DNA of 64,000 nucleotides from Camellia lanceoleosa (taxonomy: Eukaryota; Streptophyta; Magnoliopsida; Ericales; Theaceae), in the NCBI GenBank assembly GCA_025200525.1, contig CM045761.1:135844223-135908222 (forward strand), read 5' to 3'. Shown here in pieces: positions 10,986-19,649 of this stretch. Position 1 is the first letter of the stretch. The number at the start of each line of letters is the position of its first letter. The notes beneath the pieces were generated by a model, which was not told the DNA's origin, ran no database searches, and saw nothing but the letters and a program-made list of their open reading frames with translations. The position numbers and the translations under genes were made by a program.

Positions 10986-12323
10986 ATTCGAGCCACGGTC
11001 GCTTTGGCCGCTTGAGCGGCTGGACTCTTGCCCAACTGCGTGCACCTTGCCTGCTGTCTTCTTGTCTGCTGCTACCGAAGTTTTCTTCACGGTAGAAGTT
11101 GACGCATCGTCCTCAACTCGGATGTGCTCGTTGATGCGCTGCATAAGCTGGCCCATGGACGTCGGTTGGTGCATGGTAAGCAAGTCCCGCAGTCTATGTC
11201 CGACCGGGAGACCTCGCTTGTACTGAGTGATTGCAAGGTTGACCGGACAATCCAAGATCTCGTTGAAGGTCTCCCAATATCTGGAGTTGTACGCCTTCAA
11301 TGTGTCACCCGGTTCCATCTTGACGCTCAGTAGGTGATCCACTTCTTTTGGTGTTTTCATGTTGGTTTTGAAGCGCGTGACAAAGGCTTCGGCCAACTGA
11401 TGCCACTTTTCTATACTCCCCTCCGGCAGCCTTTCGAACCACTTCAAGCCCAGTTCACCTAAGCTTGACGGAAAGATGAGGCACATAAGGGCGTCATTTC
11501 GCCTATGTTCGGCCATAACCTGTCGGAAATGACTCACGTGCATGTAGGGATCGGTCTTCCCGTCGTACAATGTGAACTTTGGCTGGTGGAAGCCCGACGG
11601 AAGAGGTGTTGTTTCTATTTCCAAGAAGAAAGGGGTGGCGCTCAATCTTGCTAAGTTGGAATCCACCAAGAGTGGCACTGCTTGGCGGGGTGGAGGCATT
11701 CCGACCTCTTTGCTAGAGTGAACCCCGTAGGACAACCGCTGGAACGCCGGTATCCGCCAAGCCTCCCGCAGGCATGCCTTTTCCTCCAAGACTGCCCGCA
11801 AATCTTCTGATCAGGCAGAATAGGTATACCTCAACGTCGTTGCCGGACGCGAGGGCTGGTAAGTGCTATCTTGCGCGCTAGACTTCTCTGCGCGCACATT
11901 GGAATCACCAACCTTGTAACTTCTGGTAATGGAGATGGAAGGAGTGTGTCGCTGACTCTGACTACCTAAACGGCGGGGTTGGGTGCGCTCACTGTGGTCA
12001 CCCACTCCAGTTACACCCTTCCCTTTGACATGCCGCTTCAATTCCTCCATCTCCGCCGCCATTCGACGGATGACGGCATCCTGGTCTTTCAACTTGCTTT
12101 CCAGACATCTGGCGTGTGAGTCTCTCCGCCGCCGATGACCGTCTGGACTCCGGGAATGACCATGACTCCTCCCGCGCTTATCCCGCGCGTCTCCTGACTG
12201 TCCTCCTGGGTATATCTCCAGGTCCCCCATCAGAGAGATGGTGGGAGGTCCCTCTCTTCGTCTGCCGGACTCCGGAGTGACTCCGTCGATGGTGGACACT
12301 TGAATCTCCTCGTTGTTCGCCAT
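10926..12323 (-). pseudogene. Tat element 1 gag (capsid)
   Basis: Starts at 12323 with MANNEEIQVS and reads through a basic and acidic N-terminal region with a short coiled coil (RRMAAEMEELKRHVKG). It then enters the retrotransposon gag domain: FTLYDGKTDPYMHVSHFRQ, GLKWFERLPEGSI and FVTRFKTNMKTPKEVDHL. One in-frame TGA (11811-11813) divides the frame. Near 10975-10985 the frame shifts by one, after which the gag zinc finger and protease follow in the pol frame. The ATG lies about 260 bases inside the 5' LTR. Confidence 0.9.
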
Positions 12324-12390
12324 AGAAGGCGATCAGATGAGCTTCGGAAGACAAGGTTTTATCTGCAAGATTCCCACAGACGGCGCTAAT

Positions 12391-12583
12391 TGTACGGGGA
12401 GCAAATATTCTGGCAAGCCCGTACCCCTTTCCTCCAAGCTCCGCTTCTGTCCGATCACCTGAAAGCACAATGGCGGTGAGCTACCCGGCGGTGTGTGGCC
12501 GGAAAACCCACAGACGGCAAGATTCCAAGCTCCGCTTCGAAAGACAAGGTTTTATCTGCAAGATTCCCACAGACGGCGCCAAT
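12391..12583 (-). repeat. Partial second copy of LTR end plus primer-binding site
   Basis: The first 120 or so bases of the LTR (TGTACGGGGAGC...CCGGAAAACCC) occur here, directly inside the complete 5' LTR at 12584-13298. A second copy of the leader with the primer-binding site follows. The leader therefore contains two primer-binding sites and two partial LTR ends in tandem. Confidence 0.9.
12564..12582 (-). other. Primer-binding site of Tat element 1
   Basis: On the plus strand TTCCCACAGACGGCGCCAA lies one base from the 5' LTR. The same sequence occurs at the same place in Tat element 2 (39652-39670). This type is usually described as matching a tRNA-Arg end in Tat/Ogre elements; the tRNA identity is from memory. 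The inner copy at 12371-12389 has a C-to-T change (GGCGCT). Confidence 0.8.
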
Positions 12584-13298
12584 TGTACGGGGAGCAAATA
12601 TTCTGGCAAGCCCGTACCTCTTTCTTCAAAGCTCCGCTTCTGTCCGATCACCTGAAAGCACAACGGTGGTGAGCTACCCGGCAGTGTGTGGCCGGAAAAC
12701 CCCTCCGACGATCAAGTTAGCACACACCTAAGGATAGAGAGAGAGAGAGAGATGAGAGTGTTTGAGTGTAAGAATTTCCTTACAAAGTGTTCGTCGTGCC
12801 CCGCATGGGGGGCGCAGACACGCTTATATACCCTTCTGCGTCCCAAACCTGCTCCCAATGGTCTCTCAACACGTGGCTCTGTTATCCCCTCCGTCAGCAC
12901 AAATCCTACTGAGCATCACCTAATCTCAACTACCCGCTGGCTCTTCTGGAGCTCGGCAGCCGAGCTGCACCATCTTGTCCGCCAACGGCCGTGCTGTGCT
13001 TCATGTCCAAACACTCCACTAGCTAAGCTCAACGAGGGCCAAGGTCGGCCTTCCTGCCGAGCAATCGGGTACCTCGGCTGACCACGCCTTTCCGGGTGCC
13101 GGTCACTTAACTTGACTGGATTCGCTTTTGCCAAACATGTAGCTCGGTCGAACTGGGCGCTGCCTTAACCGAGCAACTTCTTTCCAAACTGGGCCGCCCA
13201 TCCTTGGCCCAACACTTGACCGACCCAAATATGTTCGGCAAAACTTTGTCCGGCCCAAATCTGTCCGGCCCAGTACTAGCTAATCAATCTCCCTCTCA
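12584..13298 (-). repeat. Tat element 1, 5' LTR
   Basis: 715-bp LTR with the same termini as 1713-2475 but lacking about 50 bp. The target duplication GCTGG follows at 13299-13303. A GA-run near 12735-12750 differs in length from the other LTR. Confidence 0.93.
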
Positions 13299-13303
13299 GC
13301 TGG

Positions 13304-13433
13304 TTTGAAAACATTATTAGGAATTTTGATCATTAAACAAAACATCATCAATATTGAGAGACTCTAGAAAAAATAAAACTTTTTCAGACCAGCATTTGCA
13401 GTGATTTCCATCAAAGGGTTCCAGTTTGGTCAT
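13304..13433 (-). pseudogene. Ty1/copia gag N-terminus (other half of the split gag)
   Basis: On the minus strand an ATG at 13433-13431 starts a frame containing KLEPFDGN and then WSEKVLFFLESLNID, the typical start of a copia gag. It runs to the GCTGG target duplication. The same coding strand resumes at 1707, so the Tat element cleanly split a copia gag. This is too short for ordinary ORF calling. Confidence 0.8.
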
Positions 13434-14228
13434 ATTAAGAATAACAGAACCACCAGAAACATAATTCATGTTTAGTAATCAAGCAAATTCATTTCATAAG
13501 ATTGTTGGAAAAAATATGTATATATATATAAGAACTCTGCTTGATTAACAAACTGAAATAAATACTAGAAGATAAAAGCAAAATGAATAACAGAGAAAGA
13601 ACAAAACCAAGGCATGGAAGTCAATTCGTTGTCCGTAAGAAACAATTTTTCCCCAGTGGGTGCAAATGGCTACTAGCGGAAGTTCTCTAGGATACAGTGG
13701 CGAGTCTTGATGGTGTACACTTATTAAGCAAGACTTGAACTCGTCTAAGAAATAGCCCAAAGAAACCAAGAAATTGTTTGGGAAAAACAGAGAAAAAAAA
13801 AGAACTTTTTCTATATATTAGACTACTAGGAATACGTATATATATAATTTCAAGTCTGAAAGTAAGGTAAGAATAAATCAAAGATTTGATCAAACAAATC
13901 CCTTAAATTATGAATCAATCAAATTCCCTTGAAATTTTAAACAGCTAGTTGATTCCTTAATCATAGTCAATTACAAAAGGAAATGAATCTACATAAAATC
14001 AATGAGAGAAATATATATATATATATATATTGTATTAGCTCACATATACAACACATGCGTGCATATATATATGGACCTCATACATATGGCCGAAAATTTA
14101 CATAGTCTCTCGACATTCTTGACCCTTACCAAATAACAAAGGTCTACATATAAAAGGTGTAAAAAAAAAACTAATAAGAAATCAATGTGGGATAAGGAAC
14201 ATGAAGAAAATTTTGAAGCACTTCTAAC
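13434..14228. other. AT-rich non-coding DNA, probable copia 5' leader and flank
   Basis: No gene seen. The stretch nearest the gag start is presumably the copia leader. I did not find a clear copia primer-binding site or an LTR boundary, although TGTTGG at 13504 could be an LTR terminus. AT dinucleotide runs occur near 13517 and 14010. Confidence 0.4.
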
Positions 14229-14789
14229 ACATGCTCATGTGTATATTTCATTTTCAAGGACTCAAATGATCTTGTATAATGGACATTAGGCCAAAGGAAC
14301 TAGTATTCATGAGATCCAAGGAAGTGAAGTGAAGTTTAGGGCCATCCCTAATTGTTGGTTTCAAGCCATGGTTGAATGCTGGATCGTTCACATTGGTGCA
14401 CAAATTCGCAGGAGATTTCATCACGTCTAGAGAGAGACATGAAGTAGGTTTGAAGCTAGAACAAGTCCGTCAATAAAGGAAGAGAAGCAACATAAGAGCA
14501 AAGCCAACTTTGGGCACAAGTGGGAGAAGCCGCTGGTTTGGACCCCAAAACATTGACTTAAAAAAAGGTCTTAAAATTTTATTAATTGTTATATTAGTCT
14601 ATAAAAAAAAAATTATTAGAATTTAAAGAGGTTCCTAGTTATTATTTAAAACTAATAGATGATTGATATGATAAATTATTTAAAAATAATAGATAGTTAT
14701 TTTTTATCAGAAGAAAAAAAAAAACTCATTAATGTTGTGAATTGTTTGAAATTATCAAATGATTATTTTCTAAATGTATGGATTATATA
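14229..14789. repeat. Duplicated non-coding block, copy A (left part)
   Basis: Matches 55706-56077 and 56940-57125 in the same orientation with small differences. Examples are the shared run AATGATCTTGTATAATGG and the stretch around GAATGCTGGATCGTTCACAT. It lacks the 848-bp foldback element present in copy B and ends at the 2.2-kb insertion at 14790. The block continues after that insertion at 17004. Confidence 0.88.
14254..14421 (-). other. Small ORF conserved in the duplicated block (55 codons)
   Basis: On the minus strand an ATG at 14421 opens a 55-residue frame starting MKSPANLC and ending DHLSP. The first 39 codons are mostly retained in copy B (55901-55782), where five extra bases in a GAAGT repeat shift the frame. 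No family is recognised. Given the frame loss in copy B it may be a relic or chance. Confidence 0.25.
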
Positions 14790-14966
14790 GCGATCCCAGT
14801 TGTCCCTTTACTGTTCAGTTGTATTCCGGACTCGGTTCTGTGAAATTGTTAGTTGTAATTGTCTTGTTGTCATCCTTTAAATCGATTCGCTTGGGTTTTA
14901 GGATGTGTTGGGCTTGGTCGATTCAGGCTGGTAGAGTTTTGGCTCCCATTGTTGTTGCACAGTTTT

Positions 14967-15298
14967 TGGATTGTCCGCTCGAGCGGGTCTTCTTGCGCTT
15001 GAGCGGGGTTTACACTCTTCCAGTATTTTGTATCCCTACAAAACTTCTGCAGGTGTGTTTTCTACGCTCGAGCGGGTTTCCTGCGCTCAAGCGGTCTTAT
15101 TGGTGCTCGAGCGGGTGGTACATTTTTGGTGTATGTTCTGGGAGGGGGAAATCCATGCTCGAGTGGACTGGTTTTCGCGCTCGAGCGGATGTACTTTATT
15201 CCTGTGTCTTGACGCTCGAGCGGGACTTTTTGCGCTTGAGCGGACCTAGTTTTTTGTTCTTTACGCTCGAGCGTTGTGTTCTCCGCTCGAGCGAGAAT
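14967..15298. promoter_or_regulatory. Cluster of CGCTCGAGCG-type palindromes
   Basis: About eleven copies or near-copies of the 10-bp palindrome CGCTCGAGCG (variants with CTTGAG, CTCAAG or CTCGAGTG) lie within 340 bp, often followed by GG. The spacing is irregular, unlike a tandem repeat. A related cluster is near 61910-62012. A binding-site role is inference only. Confidence 0.5.
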
Positions 15299-16242
15299 GT
15301 CGCATATTAGTTGGCAGCTGGGCTTTTTAAAATCGCTTTTTACATTCACACTCTCTCTCTTACTTTTCAAAAACGCCATTTGAGAGCTTCTCTCTCTAAA
15401 GTCTTCACTTCTCTCTAAGTGTTGATCTAGCTAAAGTGTTTTCCAAACCTTTGGTCTTTACAAAAAAGTTATTGATCGTCGTGGGCTATCTTGTGATCCA
15501 ACAATCTTGGGATTTGGAGCATCTTCATTTTTGTCATCTCCTTTGTTGGGTTTCATCTTTTGAGGTAAGGATTCCTACTCACAACTATGGGTTTTGACAT
15601 AGATATTTGGGCATTTTGCTAAATGGTTGATTTTGGGAGTTAGTGTTTGAAAATGTTGAAAAGGGGGTTTGTTATCTTGATTCTAAAAATGTGTATTTTG
15701 GGTTTCAAAATAATGAATTTGTTGTTGGTTGTTGATATTTAGACCATTGGGTCAATATTGGGGAATGTGGTAGAAAACCCTAATTTGTTGTATAAATTAA
15801 TTGGTATAATTAATTTGGGAAAATGGTAGTTAAATGGAGTTGAGTTGGAAATAATGAAATTGGCTCATTATATGGTAGAATGGTGGAGTTGGATTTATTA
15901 ATCGCTCCCTTTTTAAAAACATTGATATTTTTATCTGTTGGAGCTTTTATTACCTGTTTAGAAATAATTGCTTTGGGCTACCGGTGAAGGGTAGTTGTGA
16001 TTGTTGTAGACAGTGCATGATGATTAGGCAAACTAAAACTAATCAATTGGATGTGTCATACAGTATGATGGTTGATAGAATACATTAACATTATGTATTG
16101 TTTGATTGAGTATATGACCTTTGTGTATATACGTTGTGTGTGTGGGAGGAGATAGAGGATGTACTCCACGGTTTAGGGGAAGATAGGGGATGGACCTCTA
16201 AACCGGATGTTGCTTGGGAGAAGATAGGGAATGGACTCCGCT

Positions 16243-16440
16243 GATACAGCTCATATGCTTGTCAGTTAATGTGTTGATACAGCTCTTATGCTTATCTATG
16301 GAAGTGTTAATATAGCTCATATGCTTATCTGTTGAAGTATGGATTCAGCTTGTATGCTTATCTGTTGAAATGTTGATATAGCTTATATGCTCGTTTATCG
16401 AAGTGTTGATATAGCTAGTATGCTCATCTATTGTGAAATG
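16243..16440. repeat. 33-bp tandem array, six copies
   Basis: Six units of 33 bp, each beginning GATACAGCTCATATGCTT or a close variant and ending near GAAGTGTT. It lies inside the 2.2-kb insertion, after a stretch with three related GGGAGAAGATAGGGGATGG-like motifs (16145-16235). Confidence 0.85.
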
Positions 16441-17003
16441 AGAATCGTTTAATATGAATTACTGTTTCATGTAAGTTGTTGGCCAGGTTCTGAGCCGGTG
16501 CTGTGAATTGTGAACTCGATAAGAAATGGAAAATGAAATGGAACATGGATATAGTGGTCATGTAATGGAAATGAATTATGAATTGATTTATGTGATTTAA
16601 ACATTTATAAATTGCTAATGTCTTAGTTACTGCCCATACTGTGTTTAGCATATCTCTATTGGGCGTTGGCTTATCCTATATGGGACATTATTTTCAGGTA
16701 CAAGTAGCATGCCACCTCCAAGGACTTAGCTTGGATGGATATGAGAGTTTAAGACTTTCTTTTGACTATTTTGTTGTATTACATGTATATCAAGCCAATG
16801 GCTTATTTTGTATAGAGTTAGTACTCTTCTTTTGTGTAACCAAGTGTTAACTTGGAAAACTATAAGCCCGTAGGGCATTTGCTTTTGTTGTTAATATGTA
16901 ATACTGTTGTAAGAACTACTCTGATGAATGGAAAGGTGTTGATTTCTTTATACCATTGCATGTCTAAAATGATGGGATTATGTATTATTTTGAGGGCGTC
17001 ACA

Positions 17004-17657
17004 GATTATATATAGAATAGAATTAATTATACTATTTGCAGTTACTCTTTTCAAATTAAAGTTGATTAAATCTTATATTTACTCAACTATGTCAAATGAA
17101 AGATCAAATGGATTAGCAATTTTATCTATCAAAAATGATTTAATTTATAAATTGGATTATGCAAACTAGATTAATAATTTTACATCTTAAAATGTCAAAA
17201 AAATTGATGTTCAAGTGATTTTTATTATAGTTTGTTTACTTTTTATTAAATACTTCAATTTAGATTATTTTGGACTTGTTCTTAGAAAAATACTTAATTT
17301 ATCCTAAATAGGTTTGTATGATGGAGATTAAATTGATAAAGTATGGAGTCTATAAGTAAAATAAATTTGAACTATTGATTTGATAAATTCTGTATTGATA
17401 AGTGTGGTTATGCAGTTTATTTATTTATTTATTTATTTTTTTTATATATATTATAAACTTTAATGTATCCTTAAGTAAATTTTAATATATATATATATAT
17501 ATACATAGGAAAAAGGTTGAGACTGACTCCCACTATCCCTAATGTATTGGGATTGACCAATTTTTTTTTAATTTTTTTTTCTCCTATCACGACATGTGTC
17601 TGCGAAGGTTATGGAGATCAAGGAAAAAGAGGATCCCTATTATTTTTAATATATATA
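17004..17657. other. Duplicated block copy A continued, then AT-rich spacer
   Basis: 17013-17410 matches 57125-57560 (for example AAATTAAAGTTGATTAAATC and CTGTATTGATAAG). After that come ATTT and AT microsatellites (17418-17505). No coding potential is seen. Confidence 0.6.
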
Positions 17658-18938
17658 TCAATGCTATATATTAAGCAAAAGGGGGTTTTAAACCCCCAAG
17701 GCTTGTGGGAGCTTCAATATCCTAATCCTAATTTTTAAAATTTTTGATTTAAAAAAAAAACACCTCAGCATTTATTAATTTCTACACATCCCCATGCCTT
17801 TTGGGAGATTTGGTCAAAACCCCCTCATAATCAAACTTTAATGCATTAAAGACTAACAGAAATATCCCAATCTTCTAATCTAAATTTCCTGATTTTTTGA
17901 TTTTTTTTTAAAAAAAAATCTTAGCATTTATTAACTTCTCTCAACTCCCAAGTCTTACCCTCATAATAACACTTTAATGTATTAAGAACAAGCATAAAAA
18001 AAATTCTTTGAAATCCAACACATATGAATTGCTTAAAAAGTCTAAACAAATATGATTATTATCCCTCATAATAACACTTTAATGCATTAAGAACCAGCAT
18101 AAAAAAAATTCTTGAAAAGTTCAACACATATGATTATTATCAAAATATTAAACTTAAATATAATATAATAATAATAAAAAAAGACATTTAATTCCTTGAA
18201 AAGTCCAACACATATGATTATTATCAAAATATTAAACTTTAATATAATATAAAAAATGAAAAAAAAGAAGACATTTAAAAAAAAAAAATTAAAAATCACA
18301 ATTCACATATCTATGCTATATATTAAGCAAAAGGGGGTTTTAAACCCTCAGGACTTGTGGGAGTTTCAATATCCTAATCCTAATTTTCTAAATTTTTGAT
18401 TTAAAAAAAAAAATCTCAGCATTTATTAATTTTTCTACATCCCCATGCCTGTTGGGAGATTTGGTCAAAACCACCTCATAATCAAACTTTAATGCATTAA
18501 AGACTAACATAAATAAAATTTCTTAAAAATTTCAACACATCTATCTATCTATATTATATTATATATATATATATATCTATATCTATACTATATATTAAGC
18601 AAAAAAAAGTTTTTAACCCTTAAGGCCTGTGAAATCTTCAATATTTCAATCTAAATTTTCTAAATTTTTTATTAAAAAAAAAAACTCAACATTTATTGAT
18701 TTGGTCAAAATTTCCTGATCAGCATTTAAAATCCCTTCATACAATTAATTACAGATACAATCCGTATATAGTTACTGCAGTATCCTTTTTAACTTCTCCC
18801 ATACACTATCATTAGTAATGAGATTGTTAAATTATTTTTATAAAAAATCTTAAAAAACATAATTTATATATTAAAAAAAATCTAAAATAAATATAAATAT
18901 CTATAATTATTCCGTACATAGCACGGGTGATAGGCTAG
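17658..18938 (+). mobile_element. Helitron-type insertion A, with three 5' ends
   Basis: The 3' end has the Helitron layout: a small hairpin CCGT...ACGG (18912-18926), then CTAG at 18935-18938, followed by T. The 5' motif TC-n-CTATATATTAAGCAAAA occurs three times, at 17658, 18310 and 18582, suggesting nested or concatenated copies sharing one 3' end. No Rep-helicase is encoded, so it is non-autonomous. The last 40 or so bases are the same as in Helitron B. Confidence 0.7.
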
Positions 18939-18983
18939 TATATATATATACTAGAAGTAATTCTTGTCAAAGGCACGCGCATA

Positions 18984-19020
<37 letters not shown>

Positions 19021-19200
19021 GACATAATTATTTTTAAAATATATATATATATATATGAAAGTTGGGTTCCGAAAAAGTAAGAGCCCACTTTTTTTAATTT
19101 TTTTATTTAATTTTTTATTTTTATTTATTTATTTATTTTTTAACACAAGGAAAAAGTGAAACAAAAGAGGAGAGAAAAATGCAGAGGGTGGGGGGAGAAG
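18939..19200. other. Low-complexity spacer
   Basis: Contains AT runs, a near-pure A-run of about 30-35 bases ending near 19017, and ATTT repeats. No feature beyond the 10-bp target site of the following element at 19191-19200. Confidence 0.6.
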
Positions 19201-19649
19201 GAATCCGGATCCTCGGTGGCCTATTCAGCCTCCAAACGACGTCGTTTGGGGCAGATTTCAAAAAAAAGAGGAGGGAGGAGGAAGGAGAAGGAGAGGAGAG
19301 GAAGGAGGAGGAGGAGCTCGCCCTCGTCCCTCGCCGTCGTCCGCATCACGCTGTGCCAGCAGTGGTCATGACCATGGCAAGTCGTCGGAGGTCGTCGGAG
19401 CAGCTCCACCTCTCCGCCTCCTCCTCCTCCTCCTCCTCCTTCTCCCTCCCCCAATATTTATGGCCCCCTCTAGTTCAGTCCGGCCGGCGAGCTCCTCCCT
19501 CCTCCCTCCTCCCTCCCTCTCCCTCTCCCTCTCCCTCTCCTTCTCCTTCCTCCCTCCCTCCTTCTTCTGCGTATTTTTTTTTCTGCCCCCAAAGCAGCGT
19601 CGTTTGGGGTCTGAGCGCTTGAGGAAGGCGCTACCGAGGATCCGGATTC
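19201..19649. mobile_element. Mutator-like foldback element, copy 1 (AAACGACGTCGTTT family)
   Basis: The ends are inverted repeats: GAATCCGGATCCTCGGT at the left, and the same read from the opposite strand at the right. About 40-50 bases inside each end is a palindrome of the type AAACGACGTCGTTTGGGG. Flanks GGGGGAGAAG (19191-19200) and GGGAGAGAAG (19650-19659) are a 10-bp target duplication with one mismatch. The centre is purine-rich (GGAGGA) then pyrimidine-rich (CTCCCT), which creates long but meaningless open frames on both strands. A sister copy lies at 53861-54230. Confidence 0.85.

Larger units (their letters stand above)
1713..13298 (-). mobile_element. Tat-lineage Ty3/gypsy LTR retrotransposon (Tat element 1), complete but inactivated
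   Basis: Both ends are defined by LTRs starting TGTACGGGGAGC and ending CCCTCTCA on the plus strand. A 5-bp target duplication GCTGG lies at 1708-1712 and 13299-13303. The coding strand is minus: gag, protease, RT, RNase H, a second RNase H and integrase run from 12323 down to 6205. An additional spliced gene runs on the plus strand at about 3456-5399, with a tandem array between it and integrase. The dual RNase H and the antisense gene are hallmarks of the Tat lineage. The element sits inside the gag gene of a copia element. In-frame stops and a lost integrase catalytic Glu make it non-autonomous now. Length is 11,586 bp. Confidence 0.95.
14790..17003. mobile_element. 2.2-kb insertion flanked by GATTATATA, possible solo LTR
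   Basis: Copy B of the duplicated block has the uninterrupted site (TGGATTATATACAAAATA), so the limits are clear. The 9-bp repeat GATTATATA is at 14781-14789 and 17004-17012. The right end GAGGGCGTCACA looks like an LTR terminus. If only five bases (GATTA) are target duplication, the insert starts TATAGCG at 14786. No terminal inverted repeats are visible, and no coding domain. It holds a CGCTCGAGCG cluster, a CT-rich leader-like stretch (15345-15420) and a 33-bp tandem array. Confidence 0.75.

Noticed and set aside
14774..15379. 178- and 105-codon frames across the palindrome cluster
   Set aside because: Produced by repeated CTCGAGCG codons; no domain, and the first begins before the insertion boundary.
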